A stretch of DNA of 64,000 nucleotides from Pectinophora gossypiella (Eukaryota > Arthropoda > Insecta > Lepidoptera > Gelechiidae): contig NC_065428.1 in assembly GCF_024362695.1 (NCBI RefSeq), positions 10,358,895 to 10,422,894 of the forward strand, given 5' to 3'. Below the pieces are notes generated by a model. That model was not told where the DNA came from. It worked only from the letters and a program-made list of their open reading frames with translations, and did no database searches. A program made the translations under genes and the position numbers. Positions 1 to 10,655 of this stretch are shown here, one piece after another; position 1 is the stretch's first letter; each line of letters starts with the position of its first letter.

Positions 1-591
1 TTTTGTGTTTTGACGAGTGGGAAACTGGCCTAATCGCATTTCCAAATACAAACACAATATGCTAATTACCATGTTCATCAATTATTAGATTTATCGTGTA
101 TCCGAATTTGAATTCGGAACCAAGTACTTTATTGCTGTTTTAATCACGCCAATCAAAACAGAACAGAAATATGAAGTTCTTAATTCAAATTTTGAAAATA
201 GAACAATCTCTGTCAGTTTATAATGGTCTGAAAGCGTTCGATGTTTTTTTTCGCTCCCAGTTCAGCGTAGAAGCAAGCACCTGTCTCAATATCAAAGTAG
301 GTTATAGACTACACAAGGAATAACAGACAGAGTAAACCTTTAGCTAGTTCTTTAAACTGAAAGAATCCTCGAGTTTATATTGAAAGTTTACGCTTCAATA
401 AGTGCATAAGTTTACATTGAGTACCACAGTGATTCCCAACCTGTGGTCCGCAAGACCTAAAATATGGCCGCGAAAGTTATCAAACTTTGAATCAACGCGC
501 GCCCTCCGGTAAATACACGCGTTTAGAATAAATAATAAAATATTACTAAGAAGTTATTAAGGAGATGCAAGATCAAAAATTGGATATTCTC
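1..591. other. no gene recognised
   Basis: AT-rich sequence without a convincing open frame, tRNA or repeat boundary that I can support. A short GC-richer patch lies near 500. Confidence 0.5.
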
Positions 592-789
592 CCAGGTCAA
601 AGATAAATTATGAAATACTGATTACTAAATAAAGACAGATCTAAACGTGACAAAAACGTTTTCTTTTTTCTATTCTACTTATTTATGAATTTAAATAAAG
701 AAAAATGCAAAACAAGTGCGATATTTTGTCACGTTTTCTATGACGTCACAGGATGGTTCTAGTACAAATTCCATAGTAATTTCGTGTTT
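592..789 (-). repeat. dispersed repeat family W
   Basis: The reverse complement matches 52840-53140 over most of its length, including the shared words ATGGAATTTGTA, AATTCATAAATAAG, AGATCTGTCTTTATTTAGTA and TTTCATAATTTATCTT. Two copies in opposite orientation 52 kb apart show a dispersed element. No coding frame or terminal repeat was found, so the class is unknown. Confidence 0.6.
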
Positions 790-900
790 AAATCAAATCA
801 AATATACTTTATTTCTCGCAAATAACTTTTTTAAAACATGTAGCAACAGTACAAATGGGCAATGTAACTGAGTTGACTAGTTGGACACTACCCTACTAGG
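790..900 (-). repeat. LINE 3' end (family H) with (TTTGA)n tail
   Basis: On the minus strand the sequence ends in an AATAAAGTATATTTGATTT-type tail. Related ends occur at 13100-13186, 32260-32329 and 37145-37260. Short tandem tails of this sort mark 5'-truncated non-LTR retrotransposons. Confidence 0.55.
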
Positions 901-1171
901 TACATTGATTATTTTTAATTATCTACCTAAAAAACCTATTGTCATATGTTACAAATAGAAATATAAATTATTTATTGCGACCTTGTGTTCGTACAAATTG
1001 TTATAAATTACATATGACACTTTTGATAATACTGTTTCTATTTTCAAATTTTACAATTACTTTGTTTGGTTCATTTTTAGATTTATATTTTTAAACTTTG
1101 TAGTTTCAGATAAACATAATGTCATCATAACATTCGTAATATTCATAATTACCTATTTCTTATAGCAAAAT

Positions 1172-1464
1172 AGAGGAGAGGAGGAGGTGGCGCAGCGGTT
1201 AACGCGCTTGGTCTGTGATTGTTGAAGTTAAGCAACTTTCGCAAAGGCCGGTCATAGGATGGGTGACCACAAAAAAAAGTTTTCATCTCGAGCTCCTCCG
1301 TGCTTCGGAAGGCACGTTAAGCCGTTGGTCCCGGCTGCATTAGCAGTCGTTAATAACCATCAATCCGCACTGGGCCCGCGTGATGGACTAAGGCCCGATC
1401 TCCCTATCCATCCATAGGGAAGGCCCGTGCCCCAGCAGTGGGGACGTTAATGGGCTGGTGATAA
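1172..1464 (+). mobile_element. SINE family A (5S-like head), full length
   Basis: The head holds TGGCGCAGCGG (fits a tRNA A box), then GAAGTTAAGCAAC and GGATGGGTGACC, which match the internal control boxes A and C of 5S rRNA. The shared core CCGTGCTTCGGAAGGCACG follows, then a tail with CCCCAGCAGTGGGGACGT. It is flanked by an exact 11-bp duplication TATAGCAAAAT (1161-1171 and 1465-1475), so this is a retrotransposed copy. Confidence 0.85.
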
Positions 1465-1716
1465 TATAGCAAAATGTAAATTGTTACTGGCAATATTTAT
1501 TTTATTCTTTATCATAGTGGTCTCTGATCAAGGAAAGTTTGGAAAGCACTGGAGTGGCATAAAATTTTGCGGTGGAATTCCACCGAAGCGGGGTTTTATA
1601 AGGAGGGTTATTTACATCGCTAGCCCGAAGACTTGCGCTGAGATGCTTTGAAAAGATGTTAGTGAGCGTTTAGATAGTCGTATGTTATTGGTTTATGCAT
1701 AACAGACAAGGTTAGT

Positions 1717-2011
1717 ACTTCTTCTTCTATCGTATGGGTTGTTAGGTGAATTACCAATCTCATCAACCCTATACGTAGTTTCAGGGTTATTATTGAGCCG
1801 CCAAAGACCCCTAACATGGCTCATGTAACGACTACTCACTTACATCACTGAAGGATCATCTTACTTTCGGACTATCAGGTCATCAGTCTGTAATGTCCTT
1901 ACCAAAGTAGGGATCACAAAGTGATTTTTATGATTTGTTCCCACCGGGATTCGAACCGGGGACCTCCGGATCATGAGCACAACGCTCAACCACTGGACCA
2001 CAGAGGCCGTT
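1717..2011 (-). mobile_element. SINE family B, internally deleted
   Basis: On the minus strand it has the tRNA-like head (A box around TGGTCCAGTGGTTGAGCG, B box GGTTCGAATCCC), the GATCACAAAGTGATTTTT-type linker and the tail ending near CACACGATAGAAGAAG. The central core shared with families A and C is deleted in this copy. An 8-bp duplication AGGTTAGT (1709-1716, 2012-2019) flanks it. Confidence 0.8.
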
Positions 2012-2057
2012 AGGTTAGTGCATATAGGGTGATTCTCCTTTTATATATTTAGATAGT

Positions 2058-2160
2058 GATACCGTAACGAAAACTTTGAGGGATGATTCAGTCCATGTTT
2101 CTGAATTGATATCAAGTGGAATTTCTTATTGGAAAATTCACTTTAAAATTATTTTCAGTC
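2058..2160 (+). repeat. MITE family R, partial copy
   Basis: It shares ACCGTAACGAA, then TTGATATCAAGTGGAATTT, with 13197-13345, 18154-18363 and 57095-57175. The fuller copy at 18154 has terminal inverted repeats and TA flanks. Confidence 0.5.
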
Positions 2161-3299
2161 CGATATAGTCCAATAACCCTTTTAAACCCCAGCATAGGGA
2201 CCCTTTTAAATAAAAAGAATCCAAATGACAAAAATTATAACAATTTTTAAAGCTACTTTTATTTTAAATCATACTTCAGCCACTTTTCCATAGAAAAATG
2301 TCATTCTTACCGTGTGCTGTCTAATGCGTTTGTGTGAGCGAGACAGACAACCCGCGCGTTTCTATTTACTCCCTAGGTTTCAGTCATTTAAGACTAAATT
2401 ATTATTTTTTGGTGCGGGACGAAAAGTGACCTTTCTATACTTAGTATTAGTCGTTATTCTATCATTAAAATCTTCAATGACATTCACATTTGGTCGGATA
2501 ACCATTAAAGTCGTAAATAACGTCTCATCTGATCTTTAGTCGTAAAACAGTGAGATAATTTGCTATCTGATTACATGACTCGTTTGCGAGTAAATTTCAA
2601 CATTTACCACTCAATTTTACAATTAACCACTTAATTTTAATATTAACCACTTCATTCGCCTCAAATGGGATTAATTTTAAGCTTTTGAAAAGTAATCTGA
2701 TCCTCTGTAGCGATTTCAGAAGTTTTGTTTAATTTATATATTGTATTTTACTTTTGTTACTAATGTACCTTATCTCGACTATTACTACTTACTATATACG
2801 TATACATCACTATGCTAATAATTGTCACAACACACGACAGATCTAACTCGAACCATGGTATAAGAAAATCGGGTATGCTCAAAAGTGACAGCTAACATTT
2901 CAAGGTTAGCCCAGCTGACGTCATCCCACGCTGTGTTGCCATTTCGTAAAACATAAAATACCCACGGCCAATGTTTTTATATTAACTTTGCAAGGAAATT
3001 TTGAACTTTAGAAAAAGATTTACATACAGTTTTAATATTTTTTATTTATTTGACAAGTTATAGTAATTAGTTGTATTACTACACATTAGTCAATTTTCAA
3101 TAATCAAATTTACGTCCTTGGAATATTGGAGATACCAATTTAATGGTAACACAGTGGTAACTCTTACGTTATCAAAAGGCTAGCAATGGCGGCTTGTCAT
3201 AGGATTAATACCACATACCTGGTATACCATGACTGGAACCGCGCATTAAAGCTATTGTAAAACATTGTCTATAATGAAATATTATAATCACTTATTGTT
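2161..3299. other. no gene recognised
   Basis: AT-rich unique-looking sequence. A 75-codon open frame at 2312-2539 has low complexity and no recognisable motif, and I do not regard it as a gene. Confidence 0.5.
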
Positions 3300-3516
3300 A
3301 TTGTTATGCCGGGCAGCAGCGGTATCAGTACTGGTTGGAGGCCGGGGAAATGAATTCTGGTAGGGCTCTAGCTAGAACATCACCGATTGAGAAATAGGTC
3401 GGTGTACTGCGGAACGGAAGGCGATTGGGGCAACCACCGTTCTACACGCCCTATCTATGGAGTATTGAAGGCGATTACTCCACCGACAAGAGCGCAGCTC
3501 TTAAATAAAGAGAGAG
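3300..3516 (+). repeat. retroelement 3' end (family T) with (GA)n tail
   Basis: The final part, GGCGATTACTCCACCGACAA followed by GAGCGCAGC and an AATAAAGAGAGAGAG tail, recurs at 49998-50058. A polyadenylation-like signal running into a simple repeat suggests a LINE or SINE 3' end. Confidence 0.5.
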
Positions 3517-3819
3517 AGATAATAATGAACTAGACAATTTGTTTAATAGTAAATTACAAAGAATGGATTTTGAGGTTAAAAATTCAAATTTTATGTATTT
3601 TTCATGATGACAGACAGATAATATCTGCCGTTTTTACCGTAAGTTTACTACGAGCAAATTACAATTATGAATGTCATTAAATTGATATACCTACTGTATT
3701 GCACACAAACAAGAGCGTACAGAATTTATACGTATACAATATAATAACTACAGCACAAATAGACGAGCTTATTCTCTGAGGCATTTTAATTTAGTTTTCT
3801 TTTCTTTAGGTTTTTTTTC

Positions 3820-4113
3820 GTGAGCGTTAGGCTCACGATCTGGAGGTCCCCGGGTTCATTTCCCGATGGGGACATTGTCGAAATCACTTTGTGAGACTGT
3901 CCTTTGTTTGGTAAGGACTTTTCAGGCTTGAATCACCTGATTGTTCGAAAAAGTAAGATGATTCCGTGCTTCGGAAAGCACGTTAAGCCGTTGGGCCCGG
4001 CTATCAGCCGTAAAAACACCTTCATCAACCCGCATTGGAGCAGCGTGGTGGAGTATGCTCCATACCTCCTCCGGTTCCCGGCTCCGGAGGGGAGGCCTGT
4101 GCCCAGCAGTGTC
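3820..4113 (+). mobile_element. SINE family C, head damaged
   Basis: It reads GAGCGTTAGGCTCACGATCT, a degraded B box, the linker ending AAGTAAGATGATTCCG, the core (GTGCTTCGGAAAGCACGTTA), then the C-specific part GGAGCAGCGTGGTGGAGTAT and the tail GTGCCCAGCAGTG. The A box is lost. Open frames overlapping it on both strands are SINE sequence, not genes. Confidence 0.8.
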
Positions 4114-4213
4114 AATTTCAATTTAATAAAAACTTAATTTGATATGGTAACAAAGTGTATTACTTACACCCAGTCACGCACACAAATAAACCTTTTATCC
4201 ACGCAACTTATTA

Positions 4214-4281
4214 ACTTACCAAACCCAGGAAACATTCAGAACTTCCTCGTCGAATAAGACATACCTGAAAACAAAAAAAAA
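4214..4281 (-). other. candidate recursive splice site with short downstream exon
   Basis: On the minus strand a T9-G-TTTTCAG tract abuts GTATGT directly (junction between 4265 and 4264). A second donor, GTAAGT, follows 45 nt later (4214-4219). The same arrangement, with 20 identical bases across the junction, is at 36769-36830. Recursive (ratchet) splice sites in long insect introns have this acceptor-joined-to-donor form. The 45-nt segment could instead be an ordinary microexon. No transcript evidence is available. Confidence 0.35.
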
Positions 4282-4769
4282 TGTTTTTAAAATAAGATAT
4301 CAGTAGCGAAAAAACGAAAAAAATAATAATATTTATTTCTTGTAAAATAATTCGGCTAACGTTTATTCGTATATTGAAATAGGCAAACTGCGAAATTAAT
4401 ATACGTGGAGTACCAGGCATATATGAACTGAAAGAGATATGTTTCATATCCATAGGATGAATTCAAGATGCCATCATTCACGATACAGCACCCACCAACT
4501 TATATTTACCGTACAATAAACACAGTTCATACAATATTGAACTTTGTTTCCTGGTGACAAGAAATGTTTACATTAAATCGAGAGCAAATACAGTTTAGGA
4601 AAAGAGAAATATAACGCACTTCTGTTTTATTGCTTTTAATGTGCTTTTTTATTTCACGGCGTTTCGTTTTGATGGTTGCTGGGGATGGGAAGAGAGGGGT
4701 TGTACCCCCTTTTAAGGTGTGATTGTAAGCGATGAGTGAATTGAATTTGTCACTGTGGTTCTGTGGTTT

Positions 4770-4965
4770 ACCGGCTGTGCTTCTCAAGCAGGAAGCGCCG
4801 GTTTGAACCCCGGGCTTGCAAGTGCTGTTTTACTGACACAGTTGGCTCGACCATTATAGACGGCGATACGGCTCTACCTATATAGTTCAGACAGAAAGCT
4901 CGGTGAGGTGTGGGAACGTGGGTAGTTCATCGGGACGTAGATTTGACTACCCTATTGTTTTTTTT
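4770..4965 (+). repeat. SINE-like family G, damaged
   Basis: A possible B box (GGTTTGAACCCC) is followed by the G body: CAGTTGGCTCGACCATTATA, GACGGCGATACGGCTC, GAAAGCTCGGTGAGGTGTGG and a GACTACCC end. Other G copies are near 10455, 14645, 58046, 58498, 61075, 62266 and 63465. Confidence 0.55.
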
Positions 4966-4997
4966 TAATTTTTGGGGCACAGCTGAAAATCAGCGTT

Positions 4998-5018
4998 GAG
5001 AGAGAGAGAGAGAGAGAA
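4998..5018 (+). repeat. (GA)n microsatellite
   Basis: An uninterrupted GA run. The 96-codon open frame reading through it (from 4996) is simple-repeat and lysine-rich low-complexity sequence, not a gene. Confidence 0.9.
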
Positions 5019-5425
5019 ATGTATATTTCGCAAAACTGCACACACAAAAATCAAGCAAAAAACAAAGAAGAAAAAAACAGTAAGATTTTACAATAAAAAT
5101 AAAAAATACAAACAAAGATACATACAAAAGTTGTGTGCAGTCAGGAAAAAGGGGTACGATTCAGCTATGTGCTTGCTTCATACAGTATGGAGCAAGCGCT
5201 GTTATTCTGCCGCCCCCTTCTCGTCATTCAAATCCCAAGCAAAGATTGTGCGCATAATAGTAAAAGTAAGTACATGTATTGTGTAAAATAAAAATACAAA
5301 GTTATGTGAGTGTAATACACTTTCAATATTAAATTATAATTGATAAATAACTTAAAAAATTGTTAGTTTGAACGAATAAAATAAAGTCATAAACGTAAAG
5401 GAAAACTGTTAAGTAGAATAAAATA

Positions 5426-5468
5426 ATAAAAAATATATATAATAAAAAATATATATAATAAAAAATAT
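5426..5468 (+). repeat. 16-bp AT-rich tandem repeat, about 2.7 copies
   Basis: The unit AATAAAAAATATATAT repeats with exact 16-bp spacing and runs directly into the LINE 3' end that follows. Confidence 0.85.
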
Positions 5469-5469
5469 G

Positions 5470-5608
5470 GCACTCCCTCAATGTCGGAGTGTCGCGACAT
5501 ATTGCTGAGCTGACGTCCCTTTTTAGAAAAAGTTGTAATTACTATGTTCACTCCTACTGTGTACCAGTACCGACTTATAAAATAAATGATTTCTATTCTA
5601 TTCTGTTT
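5470..5608 (+). repeat. LINE 3' end with TTCTATTCTATTCTG tail
   Basis: A short 3'-UTR-like segment ends in AATAAATGATTTCTATTCTA and then TTCTG. The ATTCT tail type recurs at 12501 (minus) and 43195 (plus). No RT coding remains. Confidence 0.55.
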
Positions 5609-6184
5609 GGGAAAGCAACAGTCTTAGTCTATTATTTACATTTATATGGTTGCTAGTAATTCACGTTCAGAGGCCAATTATAGCTATCCACGTGTTACAT
5701 AGAGTAAATACATAAGTTAACTGAAACTCGTTGAAACTGTGCTCAATATAAAGGAAAAAAAAACAATACTTATAAACACTATACCAATAATGTAAAATGA
5801 CTGTGTGGGGGTGTGTTTATGTACCTATGTGTGCGTAAGGGTGTGTCTATGTGCGCAAGGATGTGTGTTATATTTTAGTGTGGGTGACTAATATATGATA
5901 AGATTGAGTTACTAAAAAAAATAGAGTTAATATTGTGATATAGTCGTGAGCTTATGTTAATGTATGTGAATTGAGTAAGATGATAGATTTGCAGAATGAA
6001 ATCTACGGTACTTTTTTAATTTGATTCAGTTTGAAAATAGGGCGCTTAGTTAATTTTTCCCCATCCCCTCTGGGTTTTACTTTAGTCTATGGCCATAAGC
6101 CGCTAAGGAGTAAGGGAGAGCGCATAATGTCTACCCGTCTCGCTTACACTTACACGATAAAAATGAGGTTTTGTTTGTGTGGTT
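5609..6184. other. no gene recognised; GT-rich stretch
   Basis: It holds a GTGTG-rich imperfect tract (about 5802-5885). At 6060-6165 lies a short repeat-like segment (GGGTTTTACTTTAGTCTATG) with a weak relative near 15900. Confidence 0.45.
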
Positions 6185-6505
6185 TTGGGTTCGATTCCCG
6201 ATGGGGACATTGTCGAAATCACTTAGAAAGAAAGAAAGAAAGAAAAATTATTTATTCGGCATACTTAACAATAACTTTGTGAGACTGTCCTTTGTTTAGG
6301 AGCTTTCAGGCTTGAATCAAAAAAGTAAGATGATTCCGTGCTTCGGAAGGCACGTTAAGCCGTTGGTCCCGGCTATTAGCCATAGAAAACCTCCACCAAC
6401 CCGCATTGAAGCAGCGTGGTGGAGTATGCTTCATACCCCCTCCGGTTGATTGAGGGGAGGCCTGTGCCCAGCAGTGGGACGTATATAGGCTGGTTATGTT
6501 TATGT
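6185..6505 (+). mobile_element. SINE family C interrupted by a small insertion
   Basis: B box GGTTCGATTCCCGATGGGG, linker, core and C-specific tail are all present up to GCCCAGCAGTGGGACGTATA. The linker is split at 6225-6273 by an unrelated A-rich piece. Confidence 0.85.
6225..6273 (-). mobile_element. tiny LINE tail inserted in a SINE
   Basis: It starts (AGAAA)n and, read on the minus strand, ends AATAAATAATTTTTCTTTCT with more TTTC units. The 4-bp word ACTT flanks it (6221-6224, 6274-6277). Removing it restores the SINE sequence ATCACTTTGTGAG. It is best read as a severely 5'-truncated retrotransposon insertion. Confidence 0.6.
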
Positions 6506-6889
6506 ATGAAGTAAACGAGAACTCCTAAAAACTCCAATTAGCTTGATAACATCTTTCGCTTAGTCGCTCGCATTGGGACTTGTAACCTACCGCCCTTTTT
6601 ATCACTTAACGGTAGGAAAACATCGTAATCTAAGAGCATTCTCTCAATCATCTGAATGTAATGTCGATGAACCCCCTGGTTATGAGAAACTGACGATGTA
6701 TTTTGCCAATATAAGATAAAACGGGTGATGTTTATGGTTGAAGATTTTTCTTTCTTTTTTGTTCTAGGTCAAGGTTTGCTTGGACGTATTTTTGTTAAAT
6801 GGTGTTGTATCACAACAATAACAAAACAGTACTTGCGGTGCGCCAATAGATGGTGTTAGTAAACTATTAAAACGCGGTATCAATATTGA

Positions 6890-7172
6890 GCTTCTATGCT
6901 GATCTGGGAGCAAATGAAAAACATATAACACGTTCAGCTGCTTGTCTTCCCGGGCATGTCGTAAAATCCGACAGAGGGATTGTGTCCTCTAACATGATGG
7001 GCTAATGTTATGGGCGATAGGCTGATCCCTTATCACCATAAGGTTCATCATATCCAGCTTACGACATCGTATCAACAGTTGCTGCAAGTTGTTTTTGATA
7101 ACTTGTGGCTCTGCCCACCCCATTAGGGATTACGGGCGTGAGTTTATGTATGTATGTATGTATTGATATTGT
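6890..7172 (+). repeat. retroelement family L with (TATG)n tail
   Basis: Contains AACATATAACACGTTCAGCT, CCGGGCATGTCGTAAAA and an end with CTCTGCCCACCCCATTAGGG, GGGCGTGAG and TTTATGTATGTATGTATG. Partial copies lie at 27105-27225, 32698-32755 and 35260-35400. No coding capacity was seen. Confidence 0.6.
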
Positions 7173-7574
7173 ATTAGATTCTAATAAGAAGATTCCATAA
7201 ACCGGGGAGAAGAATTTGTAAGAAATATCTCGGCCCTGGGCCCTATATTCAAGATAAGTACTTACACTAAAAGCATGAAGTTTTTACTTCGACTGACTAT
7301 ACGATCGATACATTTTTATCTTCATCTAAAGTAGGATCACGTAGTTTATAAAATGAGGTGCATACTCCATTATGATGTAGCTCCCGCAATCTGGACGCTG
7401 GAGCTCGCTCATTCGACTTGTAACAGTATTTACAAAGTATTCTCACTTCTGTGTGCATATTACCGAGCTAAGTTTTGCTGCATAAGTTTTCTATCGGAAT
7501 TAAGGGTTGGCTATGGTTGTTTTTCCTTTTTAATATATTTTGAAGCCGTAATACGAAAAATGTGGTGTTGGAAG

Positions 7575-7860
7575 AGGATGTAAATAATAAATTGGACAGA
7601 AAGGCTTACGAATCAGAAAGTACTAGTAAGAGTAAGGGAAAAGAGGCAAATATTGAGAAATATTAAGGACAGAAGAGGCAACATGATTGGACATTTAATA
7701 AGACGTGAATTAGAAGGGAAGCTCAAGAGAAGACCAAGAAAAGCTTGGAACAGATTGAAGAGAAGGCGAACGTCGTGTCTTATAAGGAAGTGAAAGAATT
7801 GACCTTTGATAGAGAAGAATGGAAAACGAAAGGGCGTCGCTGTTAAATTAGTGATGCATA
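7575..7860 (+). pseudogene. decayed LINE reverse transcriptase C-terminus
   Basis: Translation with small gaps gives NWTERLTNQKVL, then REKRQILRNIKDRRGNMIGH and LIRRELEGKLKRRPRKAW, then FDREEW-like remnants. The RR-x-NMIGHLIR block followed by a basic R-P-R segment is the usual C-terminal pattern of many insect LINE RT proteins. A related relic lies on the minus strand at 10085-10390. It is frameshifted and not functional. Confidence 0.6.
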
Positions 7861-7879
7861 AAAAAAAAACGCATAATGG

Positions 7880-7975
7880 GCTTGTTCGGAAAACGCGTGA
7901 CGCACATCGTAACGCCCCTGCTTCGAATCCCGGCTCGGGCTGTAAACCACTGAATTCGATTTCATGAGTAGACTA
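7880..7975 (+). repeat. tRNA-like SINE head (family U)
   Basis: CTTCGAATCCCGGCTCGG fits a Pol III B box, and CACTGAATTCGATTTCATGA follows. A second copy with the same order (GGTTCGAATGCCGG, then CACTGAATTTAATTTTATGA) is at 62974-63080. It does not fold as a complete tRNA gene by eye. Confidence 0.45.
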
Positions 7976-8045
7976 GCAACCCGCCCCGGCTTCGCTCGGG
8001 TGCAATGCTGAGAAAAAAATGAAATTATTTACGACATCACATTAA

Positions 8046-8135
8046 AGTCGTAAGACCGAATGTTCTTTTAAAATCTAATACCCATTGTTTAACTATTGTG
8101 TCTGGAAATCTCGGCGTTAAGAGGTTAAAATCCTC
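8046..8135 (+). repeat. short MITE-like element, family P
   Basis: It shares AAGACCGAATGTTCTTT, CCATTGTTTAACTATTGTGT and CTGGAAATCTCGG with 12013-12090. The ends (TAAGACCGA and TCGGCGTTAAGAGG) are imperfectly inverted. The copy at 12013 has better-preserved inverted ends. Confidence 0.5.
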
Positions 8136-8319
8136 AAAAATAACAGTATTTTTCCACTATTTAATGGATGTTATTATACATAATAAACCTTCCTCGTGAA
8201 TCACTCTATCTAGTAAAAAAAAACCGCATCAAAATCCGTTGCGTAGTTTTAAAGATTTAAGCGTACATAGGGACATAGGTACAGACAAAGCGACTTTATT
8301 TTAAACTATGTACATACAT

Positions 8320-8425
8320 AAACTCACGCCTATTTCCCACCGGGGTAAGCAGAGACTATAGAATTCCATTTGCTTCGATCCTGACACACATCTCTTGCTT
8401 CCTACACATTCATTCATTTTTTATA
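8320..8425 (-). repeat. LINE 3' end, family M
   Basis: The minus strand reads AAGCAAGAGATGTGTGTCAG, GATCGAAGCAAATGGAATTC, TACCCCGGTGGGAAATAGGC and GTGAGTTTATGTATG. In the better copy at 49505 the same strand encodes VCQDRSKWNSIV, an RT C-terminal motif. It is therefore a truncated LINE end. Confidence 0.6.
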
Positions 8426-8462
8426 CTATGTAGTGATATATGTATTCATGTTTGGATAGTAG

Positions 8463-8570
8463 ATCACTTTGGGATCCCTTGTTTGCTTAGGACATTACAG
8501 GCTGATCATCTGATTGTCCGAAAGTAAGATAATCCGTGCTTCGGAAGGCACGATAAGCGGTTGGTCCCGG
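8463..8570 (+). mobile_element. SINE family B, core fragment
   Basis: Linker TTGGGATCCCTTGTTTG-CTTAGGACATTACAGG and core GTGCTTCGGAAGGCACGATA are present. Head and tail are missing. Confidence 0.7.
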
Positions 8571-8889
8571 AATCATTTAAAAAATCGTCGTTCACCAACC
8601 CTGCAACTCCTTTATGTTTATCAGTTAAAAACTGCAGGACTCAACAGTTTGTCCACAAAGCAGTAACTTACTTCATTATCAAACTGCTTACTGCTTAGAC
8701 AGTGACCGTACAAAGTAAAGAACAGAGGAGCTATTGACTGTCTTGTGGTTGGTAAGTTGGGAAAACTTGGGAAACTTTGAAACGTTTAGAAAGTAAAATA
8801 ATGATGAGAAAGAGTATAAAAACCTGGGAGTCTAAAAAAGACACAACGAAGCGATTCATCTGAAAATCAATATTGCATATTGTCATTTT

Positions 8890-9240
8890 CGCACATCATC
8901 ATCATTATCAGCCGTACGACGCCCACTGCTGGGCATAAGCCTCCCCCAAGGATCTCCAAGACGATCGGTCCTGCGCTGCCCGCATCCAGCGGCTTCCCGC
9001 GACCTTCACCAGATCGTCGGTCCACCTTGTAGCGGGCCTACTTATCTTTCCGCTCAGCGGCCATCGGTTCTCCTCGCTAAGTGCCCTGCCCACTGCCACT
9101 TCAGCTTGGCGATTCTCCGAGCTATGTCGGTGACTTTAGTTCTCCTGCGGATCTCCTCATTTCTGATTCAATCGAGCAGGGAAATACCGAGCATAGCTCT
9201 CTCCATTGCCCGCTGAGCGACACCGAGCTACGTTAAGTGC
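8890..9240 (-). pseudogene. RTE-like LINE 3' fragment (RT C-terminus)
   Basis: On the minus strand, across one small frame change, the conceptual protein reads QRAMERAMLGISLLD, IRNEEIRRRTKVTDIARRI, AKLKW-W-AG, then RWTDDLVKVAGSRWMRAAQD and RSSWRSLGEAYAQQW. These are the conserved C-terminal blocks of an RT frequent in lepidopteran genomes; the clade is most likely RTE, which I infer. The RNA-level 3' end, GCCCAGCAGTGGGCGT plus GGCTGATAATGATGATGATG, matches the tails of SINE families A and C. 5'-truncated and inactive. Confidence 0.75.
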
Positions 9241-9557
9241 GCAATATCAACATAATATACGAGTATGTCAAATAGATTAGTCGAATTGATTCAATGTGGC
9301 CTTTTTAACCCCCCGGTCGCACACATACGTTGATGTGCTCTGACAGGTGCGTAGAATATGGTAAAGAATATGACAATTGAGTAAACCACGATATATTTCT
9401 AATAGAGGCACACAAAAATTGCATGTTACTTGTAGTAGATCGAATAAGAAGAAAAAATAAAAAGCATTGGCATTTTTTACATAAAAATATAATTTGTTGG
9501 AACCAACACCTTTTGGTACGATTATTCGTGGCTCCCTTTTGGGATTAGATACGTATA
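9241..9557. other. no gene recognised
   Basis: A 100-codon minus-strand open frame (9277-9579) covers this stretch and ends inside a SINE. It has no recognisable motif and is probably fortuitous. Confidence 0.5.
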
Positions 9558-9728
9558 TGATCCGTGCTTCGGAAGACACGTTAAGCCGTTGACCCCGGTT
9601 ACGACTTACTGAGGTAAGTATTAAGTCGTTACATGAGTCATGTCAGGGGCCTTTAGCGGTTCAATAATAACCCTGACACCAGGGGTGCTGAGGTTGGTAA
9701 TCCACCTTGCAACCTACACGATAGAAAA
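9558..9728 (+). mobile_element. SINE family B, 5'-truncated
   Basis: Core GATCCGTGCTTCGGAAGACA, then GACTTACTGAGGTAAGTA, the ATGAGTCATGTCAGGGGCCT block, AACCCTGACACCAGGGGTG and the CACACGATAGAAAAA end. Confidence 0.8.
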
Positions 9729-10084
9729 ATAAGTACTTTTATTTTTTACGTGGAGTCCAACAGCAAAGTCTTTGCCTAACACTGTCAACCCTACTTTTGT
9801 AATCGTAAAATAGTTGCAAACCATTCTCCTACAAATTCTTACTTCAGAACATTAAACAACGAATCACGAAGAAAATTGCACTTTAATGGGCTCTACACAG
9901 TGGTACAAGGTTGCATCTCTACAGCTTTTCAATAGTAAATTTCTTTGTATAGAACCTTTTCGAAGTATTAGTCATCAACTACATTGTATGGGTTATGTGT
10001 ACCACGATTTTTATTTGTCTGGGTTGAGCTTACAGACTTGCGTAAATGAAATTACAAATAGGTCTTTTATAGATTGGTCTACTC

Positions 10085-10390
10085 AAACATAATAAATAAA
10101 TAAATAAAAATCGTTTATGTCGGACAAACTCCATAGAATATAATAATGGAACACTTTCTCTAGTAATCGCAATTCCTCTCTTCTTCCCGCCAAATCCTTC
10201 CTCCTTACACGATGCGACCTGCACCTTCTCTTTTATTTGTTTCATAAATGTTCTTCTAGGCCTACTCCTTCCTTTCTTTTCTTAAATTTTTCCTTCTATG
10301 ATGTTTTTTATAAACAAATCGTGTCGTATCAGGTGGCCAATCATATTTCTTCTCCGGTTCTCTAAAGTCTCTACTATGGTTCTTTTTTCA
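10085..10390 (-). pseudogene. decayed LINE reverse transcriptase C-terminus with (TTTA)n tail
   Basis: The minus-strand translation reads VETLENRRRNMIGHLIRHDL, FIKNIIEGKI, one stop, then EKKGRSRPRRTFMKQIKEK. This is the RR-NMIGHLIRH-IIEGK-RPR pattern of LINE RT C-termini and the same family as 7575-7860. The element ends in an ATTTATTTATTTATT tail. The small open frames here are remnants. Confidence 0.65.
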
Positions 10391-10454
10391 TTATAACACC
10401 CTCAAATGGAACATTATGCGACATAATTTTGTAAAAAGTAATGGACTGTTACAA

Positions 10455-10655
10455 TACTATTATAGACGGCGATAAGGCTCACCTATCACGTTGGTCTAGG
10501 TAATAGAAAGCTCGATAAGGTTTGGGTCCTTAGTTCATCTTGCGATGGATGTACCTCTACCTACCCCAATTGCGATAAAGTCCGCAATGGAATTCCGTGA
10601 TCTCTGCCTACCCTTACAGGTAATAAACGTGATCTTATGTATGTACCTACAGGGA
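10455..10655 (+). repeat. SINE-like family G
   Basis: Reads ACTATTATAGACGGCGATAA, CACCTATCACGTTGG, GAAAGCTCGATAAGG and TACCTCTACCTACCCCAATT, the full order seen in other G copies. It then ends in a CTCTGCCTACCC...GTGATCTTATGTATGTA module like L and M. Confidence 0.6.

Noticed and set aside
1172..1300. Possible genuine 5S rRNA gene
   Set aside because: Only internal boxes match; the 5S ends are absent and the sequence continues into the SINE core.
3205..3235. Third recursive-splice-like word (CAG-GTATGT, minus strand near 3214-3222)
   Set aside because: It lacks a pyrimidine tract and sits in a short palindrome (GGTATACC), unlike the two reported sites.
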